A stretch of DNA of 64,000 nt from Microbacterium oryzae (lineage in GTDB: Bacteria; Actinomycetota; Actinomycetes; Actinomycetales; Microbacteriaceae): assembly GCF_009735645.1 (NCBI RefSeq), contig NZ_CP032550.1, forward strand, positions 2,294,001 to 2,358,000, in the 5' to 3' direction. The notes beneath the pieces are model-generated. The model was not told the DNA's origin and searched no databases. It saw nothing but the letters and a program-made list of their open reading frames with translations. Shown here piece after piece: positions 45,778-54,079 of this stretch. Both the position numbers and the translations under genes were made by a program. How positions within the stretch are numbered: position 1 is the first letter of the stretch; the number at the start of each line of letters is the position of its first letter.

Positions 45778-46509
45778 CTAGGCCGGCATGCGGCGCAGGG
45801 TGAGATACGAACCGCCCGCGAGCAGGACCACGACCGGGATGGCCCAGAGGGTGAGCCCGAGGGCGCCGGTCTCGGCGAACCAGCGCCAGACATCCGGCCA
45901 GGCCTCCTGCCACGTCGCGAGGGCGATGAGGCCGAGGAGGGCGAGGCCGATGGCGAACAGGGTCGCGGTGAAGATCAGCGTGCCGAAGCGCTTGTAGATC
46001 GTCGCCGCCCAGAATCCGAGCACGAAGACGAGCATCGTCGCGACGAAGTACGTCAGGGTCGCGGCGGCGGGCCCCGCCTCCCACATCCAGGGGAGGTAGG
46101 CGTAGTACCCCGTCATGCCGTAGCCGTCCGTCGCCTGCTCGAACAGACCCAGCGCGAGGAAGATGAGCGACAGGGCGAGCGCGCTGAGCGCCGCGGCCAC
46201 CAGGGTGCCGAGGTAGAACTCTCGCCGCGTGAGGCTCATCGCCTGCGAGAACGGGAACGACATCGTCAGGGCGTAGACGCCGATGACGAGGAAGTACCAC
46301 AGCGGGGCCTGCGCGGCTCCCGCCACCTTGTACGCCTCGGGGCCGGCGGCGCCGCTGATCAGCCAGAAGATCAGCAGCGAGAGAACCCACGAGCCCCCGA
46401 GGACCAGCAGCGGAACCCAGATGAACGTCTGCGTGTTGACGAACTGCAGACGCACGACGTTGAGGATGCGGCCCCGCGGGATGGCGGGACCGGCGGCGAT
46501 GGCGGTCAT
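45778..46509 (-). CDS. ABC-2 type transporter permease
   Basis: 243 residues with six membrane helices (for example FIWVPLLVLGGSWVLSLLIFWL and VVAAALSALALSLIFLALGLF-like segments). No motif gives a substrate. The ATG overlaps the stop of the ATPase gene by 4 nt (ATGA). It is part of a GntR-ATPase-permease unit like the YtrABC-type systems that respond to cell-envelope stress in other Gram-positives; that role is inferred. Confidence 0.85.
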   Translation of the reverse strand: MTAIAAGPAIPRGRILNVVRLQFVNTQTFIWVPLLVLGGSWVLSLLIFWLISGAAGPEAYKVAGAAQAPLWYFLVIGVYALTMSFPFSQAMSLTRREFYLGTLVAAALSALALSLIFLALGLFEQATDGYGMTGYYAYLPWMWEAGPAAATLTYFVATMLVFVLGFWAATIYKRFGTLIFTATLFAIGLALLGLIALATWQEAWPDVWRWFAETGALGLTLWAIPVVVLLAGGSYLTLRRMPA

Positions 46510-47417
46510 CGGAGTGCTCCTTCCGGGGATGACGACGAGAGGTCGCCTGCGGTGTGCTGCGTGCGGCGCACGATGAGCTGCTGCAGCGAGACGGGCGCGA
46601 GGTCGAGCCCCGCGGCGGAGAGGGCGGCGCGTTCCAAGGCGTCGAGTCGGCCGATGAACGTCGCCGACGTCACCCGCCCGAGGCTCTCGCGATGGATGAC
46701 CTCGCGCCCGCGGATGGCCGCTTCCACGGCCGACGCGTCGCCGACGATGTTCGTCGCCTGAGCGCGGGCGTCGTCGGTGGACTCGTCCATGATGATGCGG
46801 CCGTCGTCGATGACGAGCACCCGCTCGATGAGGTTCGCGACCTCGTCGATGAGGTGGCTCGACAGCAGCACCGTGCGGGGATGCTCGGCGTAGTCGGACA
46901 GCAGCCGGTCGTAGAAGATCTGCCGCGCGACCGCGTCGAGCCCGAGGTAGGGCTCGTCGAAGAACGTGATCTCCGCCCGCGAGGCCAGGCCGATGACGAC
47001 GCCGACCGCCGAGAGCTGCCCGCGGGAGAGCTTCTTGATGGTGCGCTTCATCGGCAGCTGGAAGTCGTCGATGAGCCGCTCGGCGAGCTCCTGACTCCAG
47101 TTCGGGAAGAACAGCCGCGCCGACGCGAACGCGTGACGCGGGGTCGCGTCGTCGGGGTACTTCTGGCTCTCCCGCACGAAGCACATGCGGCTGAGCACGC
47201 GCGCGTTCTCGTACGGGTCCTCGCCGAACACGCGGACCTCGCCGCTCGTGGCGAAGTTCTGCGCGGTGAGGATCGACATGGCGGTCGTCTTCCCGGCGCC
47301 GTTGCGGCCGAGGAAGCCGTAGATGGTGTCCTTCTCGACGTCGAAGCTCACGCTGTCGAGGGCGACCTTGTCCTTATAGCGCTTGGTGAGGTTCCGAACC
47401 TCGATCACGGCGGTCAT
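46506..47417 (-). CDS. ABC transporter ATPase (YtrB-like)
   Basis: 303 residues. Walker A GRNGAGKTT (37-45), signature KLSRGQLSAVG and Walker B ITFFDEPYLGLDA, where the acidic pair is Asp-Glu. After the ATPase core a C-terminal extension of about 90 residues (from AQATNIVGDASAVEAA) is typical of exporters with accessory domains. It follows the GntR gene by 29 nt. Confidence 0.92.
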   Translation of the reverse strand: MTAVIEVRNLTKRYKDKVALDSVSFDVEKDTIYGFLGRNGAGKTTAMSILTAQNFATSGEVRVFGEDPYENARVLSRMCFVRESQKYPDDATPRHAFASARLFFPNWSQELAERLIDDFQLPMKRTIKKLSRGQLSAVGVVIGLASRAEITFFDEPYLGLDAVARQIFYDRLLSDYAEHPRTVLLSSHLIDEVANLIERVLVIDDGRIIMDESTDDARAQATNIVGDASAVEAAIRGREVIHRESLGRVTSATFIGRLDALERAALSAAGLDLAPVSLQQLIVRRTQHTAGDLSSSSPEGALR

Positions 47418-47446
47418 GATGTCCCTTCCGGATGGCGGTGGCGGGG

Positions 47447-47815
47447 TTATGAGGTGGGGTGCGCGACGCGCGCGCGGATGATGTCGGCGACGTCATCAGG
47501 GCCGAGCCCGAGCTTCCGGGCTTCGACGAGCAGCGGCTGGACGTAGCGGTCCGCGAATGCGCTGCGACGCTCTTCCAGCAGCAGGTCGCGGGCGCCCGGG
47601 GAGACGAACATGCCGATGCCGCGGCGCTTGTAGAGCACGTTCTTGTCGACGAGCATGTTCACTCCCTTCGCGGCGGTGGCCGGGTTGATGCGGTAGAAGG
47701 CGGCAAGCTCGTTCGTGGACGGGGCCTGCGCCTCTTCCGCCAGGCTGCCGTCAACGATCGAGTCCTCGACCTGCTCGGCGATCTGCACGAACAGCGGCTT
47801 GCCTTCTTCGATCAC
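47447..47815 (-). CDS. GntR-family regulator, YtrA subfamily
   Basis: 122 residues. A winged helix-turn-helix (PLFVQIAEQVEDSIVDGSL...APSTNELAAFYRINPATAAKGVNML) is followed by only a short two-helix dimerisation tail of about 45 residues, the YtrA pattern. The start is GTG 47815 with GGAGG 5 nt upstream. It probably represses its own operon with the ABC genes through the palindrome at 47831-47859. Confidence 0.92.
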   Translation of the reverse strand: MIEEGKPLFVQIAEQVEDSIVDGSLAEEAQAPSTNELAAFYRINPATAAKGVNMLVDKNVLYKRRGIGMFVSPGARDLLLEERRSAFADRYVQPLLVEARKLGLGPDDVADIIRARVAHPTS

Positions 47816-47830
47816 GGCGGCCTCCGGTGT

Positions 47831-47859
47831 GTGGGTTACTTACTCAAGTAATGAACCAC
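47831..47859. promoter_or_regulatory. Putative YtrA-type operator
   Basis: An imperfect inverted repeat, GTGG at one end and CCAC at the other, with the core TTACT-CA-AGTAA, lies 16 nt before the GntR start codon. The A/T-rich core contrasts with the surrounding GC. Confidence 0.6.
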
Positions 47860-47944
47860 AGAAGGAGAACTGCGTCAAGAGGGGTTCGGGGCGAATCGCC
47901 TGAGCGTGCCGCGAATCCCGGAGGATGGCGGTTGCGAAGGACTG

Positions 47945-49249
47945 TCAGCCGCGAATTGCTCCGTGGTAAGCGCGATCCTCCGGGTGAAGCGGCCGCTCGT
48001 CGAACTGCGCAGCGTGCGCGGTCCACTCCGCCTCCCGTGGCAGCTGCCGCAGCGGACGGCTCGTCGCCGCGAGCACCGTCGCCACCAGGCACAGCGCAGC
48101 GGCGAACGTCAGCGTCGTTCCGCGGCCGATCCAGGCGAGCCCGAAGCCGGCGATGAGCGGCGACAGCGGCATCGCCCCTGTCGCGAACACCTGCAGGGCG
48201 CTGATCGCGCGCCCGAGCAGCTCGCTCGGCGTCGCCACCGTGAAGTAGCCGAGCAGGCCGGCGTTCAGGGCGGGGATGCCCACCACCGCGATCGACAGCA
48301 CGACCGCCACGGCGACGGGATCCTCCACGAACGCGAGCGCCACGGTGCCGCCGGTCGCCAGGAGCAGCCCGATCACGAGCAGCGCGCCTGCCCGCACCCG
48401 GCGCACGACCGGCGGTGCGACCAGCGCGCCTACGAGAAGGGCGGCGCTGAGTGCGGCCATGACCCATCCGATGTTCGTCGCCGAGGCGCCGTCCTGCTGC
48501 AGCGCGTACACCGTGGTCGTCGTCGCAGCGTTGAACCCGAGGTTCACGATCGTTGTCACGAGCAGCACGCCGCGGAGGTCCCGCCGGCTGAGAAGCCACG
48601 CGATCCCCTCGCACGCTTCCCGAACGGCGGATGACCGGGGCTCGGCTGCCTGAGGAGTGCGCACCTCGCCGGATGGCGCCGTCCGCACCAGCACCCAGGA
48701 GGTGACCGTCGCGATCGACTGGCACACGGCCATCCCGAGCCCGACGAGCCACCCGCCCGCGACGAGGAGCGCGCCGCCGAGCGGGGCGCCGGCGAGGGAG
48801 ATGACCGCGTCGCGCGCCTGGTTCGCGGCCTGCGCGCGGCCCATCGCCTCGTCGGGGACGAGCTCCTTGATGGCGGACTCGCTCGCGACGCCGAAGAGGC
48901 CGCTGCGCAGGGCGATGGCGGCGTTCACGAGGAGGAGGGAGACGAAGGTGACGCTGTCCGTCGCGACGGCGGTGAAGACGAGAGCCAGGGCGAGCCCCGT
49001 GACGGCGCCCGCGAGGGTGAGCGGCAGACGGCGGTGTCGGTCCGCGAGGACGCCGCCCGCCAGTGTCGCGACGACGCGGGTCGCGACGCCCACCGCGGCG
49101 ATGACGCCGGCCTGCGTGGGGTCATCGGTCGCGACGAGCGCGAGCAGGGGGATGGCGAAGCCCACGAGGGTGGCGCCCAGACCGGTCGCGCTGTCGCTCG
49201 CGAGCCAGAGCAGATAGGGGCGGTTGCGGGTGAGGCGGTGGCCGGTCAT
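47945..49249 (-). CDS. MFS-type drug/small-molecule efflux transporter
   Basis: 434 residues with about 12 membrane helices. The loop-2/3 motif GGVLADRHRRLPLTLAG is the MFS signature (G-x-x-x-D-R-x-x-R-R type), and the enterobactin/macrolide exporter-like half-repeat is visible in the C-terminal half. The substrate is unknown. It is divergent from an ArsR-type gene, with three operator iterons between them, so it is probably repressed by that protein. ATG 49249 is chosen; a TTG at 49270 would lie inside the first iteron. Confidence 0.9.
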   Translation of the reverse strand: MTGHRLTRNRPYLLWLASDSATGLGATLVGFAIPLLALVATDDPTQAGVIAAVGVATRVVATLAGGVLADRHRRLPLTLAGAVTGLALALVFTAVATDSVTFVSLLLVNAAIALRSGLFGVASESAIKELVPDEAMGRAQAANQARDAVISLAGAPLGGALLVAGGWLVGLGMAVCQSIATVTSWVLVRTAPSGEVRTPQAAEPRSSAVREACEGIAWLLSRRDLRGVLLVTTIVNLGFNAATTTTVYALQQDGASATNIGWVMAALSAALLVGALVAPPVVRRVRAGALLVIGLLLATGGTVALAFVEDPVAVAVVLSIAVVGIPALNAGLLGYFTVATPSELLGRAISALQVFATGAMPLSPLIAGFGLAWIGRGTTLTFAAALCLVATVLAATSRPLRQLPREAEWTAHAAQFDERPLHPEDRAYHGAIRG

Positions 49250-49262
49250 GAGGTCAAGGTAG

Positions 49263-49298
49263 ATGCGCAAGGAGAGTTGCGCAAGTACTCTTGCGCAA
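49263..49298. promoter_or_regulatory. Three 14-bp-spaced operator iterons between mfs and arsR
   Basis: ATGCGCAA (49263), TTGCGCAA (49277) and TTGCGCAA (49291) repeat every 14 bp; the last two are perfect 8-bp palindromes. They lie between the divergent starts, upstream of the TAGGCT box of the ArsR gene. Confidence 0.75.
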
Positions 49299-49328
49299 TT
49301 TCTCGCGCGGAAGCCCTAGGCTGGGGGG

Positions 49329-49916
49329 ATGGCGGATTCCGAGGCCTCGCAGCGTCGTTCCGGGCGGACGCTCCCGGCGAAGCAGCTGAAGGCGATGGCG
49401 CATCCCGCGCGGCTGGACATCCTCGACGGCGTCGCCCGCCGCGGCTTCGCGCGTGCCGCCGATCTGGCATCCGACCTGGGGCTTCCCGCGAACCAGGTGA
49501 GCTTCCACCTCCGCGTGCTCGCCGACGCGGGGCTCATCGAGGAGGCGCCGGAACACGCGCGCGATCGCCGCGACCGCGTGTGGAAGCCGGTCGAGGAGAC
49601 GTGGCAGCTCGGCACGCCGGAGCATCCCATGGAGGACGAGCGCTTGGGCGGGGTCGTGCTCCACGGCATCGCCGCGCAGCATCAGGACCTGCTGCGCCGC
49701 GTCGTCGAGTGGGCGCCGGAGTACACGAGCGGACGCACGGCCGAGGTGCACGGCACCCTGAACCAGCACTCCGCGTGGCTGACGGAGGGCGAGGCGCGCG
49801 ACCTCCTCGTGCGCATCGGCGACCTGATCGAGGAGGCGCGCACGCGGCACGAGCCCGGCGAGGAGGGCGTGCGCTACTGGGCGATCGACGTCCTCGCGGC
49901 CGACGACGCGATCTGA
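49329..49916 (+). CDS. ArsR/MarR-like winged-helix regulator
   Basis: 195 residues. The winged helix-turn-helix is AMAHPARLDILDGVARRGFARAADLASDLGLPANQVSFHLRVLADAGLIEE, an ArsR-type (HTH_20) fold; the C-terminal half has no metal-binding Cys/His motif. It probably regulates the divergent MFS gene and itself. TAGGCT (49317-49322) precedes the ATG by 6 nt, so the transcript is leaderless. Confidence 0.9.
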   Translation: MADSEASQRRSGRTLPAKQLKAMAHPARLDILDGVARRGFARAADLASDLGLPANQVSFHLRVLADAGLIEEAPEHARDRRDRVWKPVEETWQLGTPEHPMEDERLGGVVLHGIAAQHQDLLRRVVEWAPEYTSGRTAEVHGTLNQHSAWLTEGEARDLLVRIGDLIEEARTRHEPGEEGVRYWAIDVLAADDAI

Positions 49917-50009
49917 CCGGCCACCCGACCCGGGCCATCCGCGGCGGCCGACCCTGGCCATCCGGGCGCTCGACGTGATTCACTCGGGGCACGGCAGCGA
50001 GGGGGAGCG

Positions 50010-51107
50010 ATGACCGAACTCGGGGATGGCCCGGTGCGCGTCGTGCAGGTCGGCGCGGGCGAGATGGGGCGGGCGTGGATCGCCGCGCTCGCCGCATCGG
50101 ACGAGGCGGAGCTCGTGGGGCTCGTCGATCTCGACGTCACCGTCGCGCACGAGGCGCTCGCGGACGCGGAGATCGAGGACGTCCACGTCGGGACGTCGCT
50201 CACCGAGGTCGCGCACGCGACGGGTGCCGACGTCGTCGTAAACGTCACCGTGCCGATCGCGCATCTTCCGGTGAATGTCGAGGCGCTGGCTGCGGGGTAT
50301 CCGGTGCTGTGCGAGAAGCCGGCAGCTCCCACCGTGTCGGATGCGCTGCGCCAGGCCGCCGCCGCGGAGGTGCACGGACGCCTGCTGATGATCAGCCAGT
50401 CGCGACGCTGCGTCGGCGGGCTGCGCGCGCTGCGGGATCAGACGCGGCGGCTCGGCGACATCGGGGCGGCGGCGACGGAGTTCTTCCGCGCCCCGCACTT
50501 CGGCGGGTTCCGCGAGGAGATGGAGCACGCGCTGCTCGTCGACATGGCCATCCATCACTTCGATGCCGCGCGGTTCGTGCTCGAGCGCGACCCGGTCGCC
50601 GTGTACGCGGAGGAGTACAACCCGAGCTGGAGCTGGTACCGCGGCGACGCGAACGCGACGGCGATCTTCGAGTTCGAGGGCGGCGCCCGGTACACGTACA
50701 GCGGCAGCTGGTGCGCGCCCGGACGCGAGACCTCGTGGAACGGGCGCTGGCGCGTGAGTGGGGCGGATGGCGCGGCCGAATGGGATGGCGATGGTGCGCC
50801 GTCCGCGGAGATCCGCGGGTTGGCCGCGGAGCAGGAGCTCGACACCGCGCCTGAGGACATCGACGGTGCGCTCGCCGACTTCTTGGCTGCGCTGCGCACG
50901 GGCGAGCGCCCGGAGACCGACGCGCGCGCGAACATCGCGAGCCTCGCCATGGTGGAAGCCGCCGTGCGGTCGGCATCGACGGGTCGACGCGTGCGCCTGG
51001 ACGCGGTGCTGCAGGATGCGTACGCGACCGCGCTCGTCGACGAGCAGGATGGCGCCGTGCGCGCGGTGCTGGAGAGCTGGCGCGCGGAGGCGGACGCGGA
51101 GGGGTAG
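50010..51107 (+). CDS. Gfo/Idh/MocA-family NAD(P)-dependent oxidoreductase
   Basis: 365 residues. The N-terminal Rossmann fold begins VRVVQVGAGEMGRAWIAALAAS and carries the family's CEKPAAPT motif at about residue 97; the C-terminal domain has DMAIHHFDAARFVL with the catalytic-region His. It probably oxidises or reduces a sugar or cyclitol; the substrate is unknown. There is no sugar transporter beside it. GGGGGAGCG precedes the ATG. Confidence 0.9.
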   Translation: MTELGDGPVRVVQVGAGEMGRAWIAALAASDEAELVGLVDLDVTVAHEALADAEIEDVHVGTSLTEVAHATGADVVVNVTVPIAHLPVNVEALAAGYPVLCEKPAAPTVSDALRQAAAAEVHGRLLMISQSRRCVGGLRALRDQTRRLGDIGAAATEFFRAPHFGGFREEMEHALLVDMAIHHFDAARFVLERDPVAVYAEEYNPSWSWYRGDANATAIFEFEGGARYTYSGSWCAPGRETSWNGRWRVSGADGAAEWDGDGAPSAEIRGLAAEQELDTAPEDIDGALADFLAALRTGERPETDARANIASLAMVEAAVRSASTGRRVRLDAVLQDAYATALVDEQDGAVRAVLESWRAEADAEG

Positions 51108-51122
51108 CGGGGTCGCCCTGCC

Positions 51123-51911
51123 TCAGCCGCGGATGTCCCGGCGAGTGAGAGCCGCGACGCTGCCCGCCAGCAGCACGGCGACGCCGATCCACAGCGGCCA
51201 GAGGCCGGGGGACGGGCCATCCGAGAGCGGCGTCTCGTGGAAGGCCCACGAGTACGGCGAGAACACGCGCAGCGCGTCGAAGTCGTCCCTCTGGTTGGCG
51301 ATGCCGTTGAAGAGGAAGGCAGCAGCGGCGACGAGCGCGCCGGCGCCGGTCGCCCAGGCGCGACGCCCGGTGAGCGACCCGACGAGCAGGGCGACCGATC
51401 CGCTGAAGAGCCAGAGCCCCACCGCGGCGGCGGTCTGCGGCACGATGTTCGCGCGCTCGAGGTCGAGCTCGAAGGGAGCGCTCACGAGGGCGAGCAGCAC
51501 GCCGGCGTAGACGCCCAGCCACAGCAGGCGCGCGACGAGCGCGAGCGCCTGGCCGGCGACGTAGCCGCTGCGCGAGATGCCGTGCGCGAGGTCGAGTTCG
51601 AGCCGGCCCTGCTCCTCGGCGCCGGCGACCGCCGCGGAACCCCATCCGATGGCGGCGACCGTCGGCAGCACGAAGCCGAGCAGCCCGTAGAAGGTCGCCT
51701 GCGCGTAGCCGGCTCCCGTCGCGATCTGGTCGAAGCCGAGGGTGTTGACGAGCGAGGGCGGAAGGGTCTCGAGAAGGCTCATCATCTGGCCATCCAGCCC
51801 GATGCTCGGGTACAGCGAGAGGTAGAGCATCATCACGGCGCTGATCGCGAGCGTCCAGATGAGCAGCGCGCGCCACGTCTCCGCCAGCGCCCGCACGAAC
51901 ACGGCGATCAC
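51123..51911 (-). CDS. ABC transporter permease (ABC-2 type)
   Basis: 262 residues, with about six membrane helices. A loop after helix 2 has SSLVNTL-like (PPSLVNTLGFDQIATGAGYAQ) sequence common in actinobacterial antibiotic-resistance ABC permeases. The start is GTG 51911, overlapping the ATPase stop (GTGA). The pair may export an antibiotic or lipid; no substrate evidence is visible. Confidence 0.85.
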   Translation of the reverse strand: MIAVFVRALAETWRALLIWTLAISAVMMLYLSLYPSIGLDGQMMSLLETLPPSLVNTLGFDQIATGAGYAQATFYGLLGFVLPTVAAIGWGSAAVAGAEEQGRLELDLAHGISRSGYVAGQALALVARLLWLGVYAGVLLALVSAPFELDLERANIVPQTAAAVGLWLFSGSVALLVGSLTGRRAWATGAGALVAAAAFLFNGIANQRDDFDALRVFSPYSWAFHETPLSDGPSPGLWPLWIGVAVLLAGSVAALTRRDIRG

Positions 51912-53041
51912 GACGCACTCCCACGCCCGTGGGGCGTGGCGTCGCCGGGCGGGGTGCCGCGGCGTCGGTCTCGCCGGAGCCTGGGCGCGCCGCCCTCCTC
52001 GCCAGACGATGTCGTCTCACCGAGGGGACGTGATTCGTCGCGGCTTTCCGTATCGCGTGGATGAGACGACATCGTCTGGCGGCCGGGATGGCCCCCCTCC
52101 CGCTCGCGAGACCCGTCCCGCTTCCCGAGCCCGGTGTGGCCCGGCTCGCCATACAGCCGGAGCACCGACTCCTCGAGGTCGGGCTCCTCGACCGTCAGGT
52201 CCACGAGCCGGAAGCGCGCGAGCGCCTTCACGAGCGGGTCGATATCGCCCTCCGCGGTGAAGGCGACCCGCACCACGCCCGCCGCGGAGGTCACCGAGAG
52301 ATCGTGCACGCGGAGCGGCTCCAGCAGCGCCCGCACCGCGCCCTCCTCGACGTCGGCGATCCCCGCGCGCACTCGTCGCACGGATCCGAGCCGCAGCGAC
52401 GCCACATCGCCCGAGGCAACCACCCGGCCCGCGCTCAGCACCGCGACCTCGTCCGCCGCCTGCTGGATCTCGCTCAGCACGTGCGAGCTCAGCAGCACGG
52501 TCTGCCTCCGCTCGCGCGCCTCGCGCACGAGCTCGAGGAACGCCCGCTGCACCAGCGGATCGAGCCCGCTCGTCGGCTCGTCGAGCACCAGCAGTTCGGG
52601 CTCGTGCATGAACGCCTGCACCAGTCCGAGCTTCTGCTTGTTGCCCTTCGACAGCGTGTGCACGCGGCGCCCGAGGTCGAGGCCGAGCCGCTCGGCGAGC
52701 TCCTCCACGCGCCCCGGCGCCACCGGCCCCGACACCCGCGCGTAGAATTCGAGCATCCCGCGGCCGGTGACCCTGCCATCCAGCCGCAGCTCGCCGGGCA
52801 CGTATCCGATGCGCCGTCGCAGCGCCGGCCCGCCGTGCTGCGGGTCCTCGCCGAGCACGCGCACCTGTCCGGCGGATGGCCGGATCACGTCGAGCAGGAT
52901 CCGCAGGGTCGTCGTCTTGCCGGCTCCGTTCGGCCCGATGAGCCCGAAGACCGTGCCCGGCTCGACGCGCAGGTCGAGACCGTGCAGTGCGGTGTGCTGG
53001 CCGTACCGCTTGTGGAGCCCGGTGGTCTCGATCGCCGCCAT
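51908..53041 (-). CDS. ABC transporter ATPase with a repeat-derived C-terminal extension
   Basis: 377 residues. Walker A GPNGAGKTT (36-44), signature TLSKGNKQKLGLVQAF and Walker B LLVLDEPTSGLDPL are intact. The usual drug-exporter ATPase ends near residue 300 (EEPDLEESVLRLYG). Here about 75 further low-complexity residues follow, and the 76-bp palindromic element (52003-52078) lies inside them, read in frame as QTMSSHPRDTES...GETTSS. The gene still ends in a GTGA overlap with the permease. ATG 53041 is chosen; GTG 53047 is possible. Confidence 0.88.
   Translation of the reverse strand: MAAIETTGLHKRYGQHTALHGLDLRVEPGTVFGLIGPNGAGKTTTLRILLDVIRPSAGQVRVLGEDPQHGGPALRRRIGYVPGELRLDGRVTGRGMLEFYARVSGPVAPGRVEELAERLGLDLGRRVHTLSKGNKQKLGLVQAFMHEPELLVLDEPTSGLDPLVQRAFLELVREARERRQTVLLSSHVLSEIQQAADEVAVLSAGRVVASGDVASLRLGSVRRVRAGIADVEEGAVRALLEPLRVHDLSVTSAAGVVRVAFTAEGDIDPLVKALARFRLVDLTVEEPDLEESVLRLYGEPGHTGLGKRDGSREREGGHPGRQTMSSHPRDTESRDESRPLGETTSSGEEGGAPRLRRDRRRGTPPGDATPHGRGSAS
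52003..52078. repeat. 76-bp palindrome-bounded repeat element, copy B, inside the ABC ATPase frame
   Basis: The 17-bp ends CAGACGATGTCGTCTCA (52003-52019) and TGAGACGACATCGTCTG (52062-52078) are identical to those of copy A at 43572-43647. The 42-bp middle has diverged, though a GCGANRCGGAAAG core (minus strand) is shared. Each arm is itself a short palindrome (AGACGA-NN-TCGTCT). Confidence 0.9.
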
Positions 53042-53116
53042 GGCCACACGGTAGCGCCGGGGGAGGGTGCGCGGTAGGAGCTCGTCGGCGACCGTCGCCT
53101 CTGCGAGAGTGGAGGC

Positions 53117-54079
53117 ATGACCGACTCCGAGCGGCCGGCGCCGCACTCCTCGCCGGACGAGCCGTCGCCGCTGTCCCAACCCCTGGTGCCGCCGCCCTTC
53201 ACGGGCGCGGACCAGTCTGCGTATGGGCACCGGCCCGCGGACGCGCCGCCGTTCCAGCCGCCGCACGCGCCGCCATCCGCGCAGCCGTACGGAGTCGCAC
53301 CGTACGGCTACCCGACGGCACCCCCGGCGATGCCGGGCGGCGGAGGCGGCGGGCGCAACGTGCTCGGGATGATCGCCCTCGTCGCGGCCATCGTCGGCGC
53401 CCTGTTCGCGATGATCCCGGGCATCTTCGTCATCGGATGGGGCCTGTTGCCGATCGCGTTCGTGCTCGCGATCATCTCGCTGTTCCAGCGCGGCCCGAAG
53501 CGCGCGGGCGTCGCAGCCCTCGTCGTCTCCGTCCTCGGCACGATCATCGGCATCGTCGTCGCGTTCGCGACCCTCGCGTTCTTCTTCACCAGCACGTACG
53601 AGGGCGTGAGCGAGGTCGCCGGAAGCCCCGACAGCGGCGTGGTGGAGCAGGGCCGGTCCCCGGCCGATCCCCTTCCCCTCGGCACCACGATCACGAGCGC
53701 CGACTGGTCGGTCACCGTCCACAGCGTCGAGTTCGGTGCGACCGACGCCGTCCTCGCCGAGAACGAGATCAACGAGCAGCCCGCGCAGGGGGAGGAGTAC
53801 ATCCTCGTGAACCTCTCCACCACGTACCTCGGCGAGACCGAGGGCTACCCCGCCGAGGTACAGCTCCAGTACGTCACTCCGGATGGCGTGGGCATCGGCG
53901 GGTGGGAGACGGTGACGGTCGTGCCCGACGCGCTCGACATCGGCGGCGCGCTACCGACGGATGGCCGGGCCAGCGGGAACATCGCCTTCCTCGTCCCGTC
54001 GGCGACGGCGAGGGATGGCGTCCTCTCGGTCTCCGCAGGAATCCTCGCGGACCCGGTGTTCGTCGCCCTCGAGTTGTGA
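53117..54079 (+). CDS. Membrane protein with DUF4190-like and DUF4352-like regions
   Basis: 320 residues. A Pro/Ala-rich cytoplasmic N-terminus of about 75 residues precedes two hydrophobic hairpins (about 80-170; LGMIALVAAIVGALFAMIPG and AALVVSVLGTIIGIVVAFATLAFFF), the DUF4190 pattern. An extracellular beta-rich domain (about 190-320) follows, with VTVHSVEFG, EYILVNLSTTYLG and SGNIAFLVP, the DUF4352 immunoglobulin-like type. Its function is unknown. It ends directly against the stop of the convergent gene. Confidence 0.75.
   Translation: MTDSERPAPHSSPDEPSPLSQPLVPPPFTGADQSAYGHRPADAPPFQPPHAPPSAQPYGVAPYGYPTAPPAMPGGGGGGRNVLGMIALVAAIVGALFAMIPGIFVIGWGLLPIAFVLAIISLFQRGPKRAGVAALVVSVLGTIIGIVVAFATLAFFFTSTYEGVSEVAGSPDSGVVEQGRSPADPLPLGTTITSADWSVTVHSVEFGATDAVLAENEINEQPAQGEEYILVNLSTTYLGETEGYPAEVQLQYVTPDGVGIGGWETVTVVPDALDIGGALPTDGRASGNIAFLVPSATARDGVLSVSAGILADPVFVALEL

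Noticed and set aside
52003..52078. Transposon end or insertion sequence in the ABC ATPase gene
   Set aside because: The element is 76 bp with no transposase, and no clear target-site duplication is visible at its edges, so it is listed only as a repeat.
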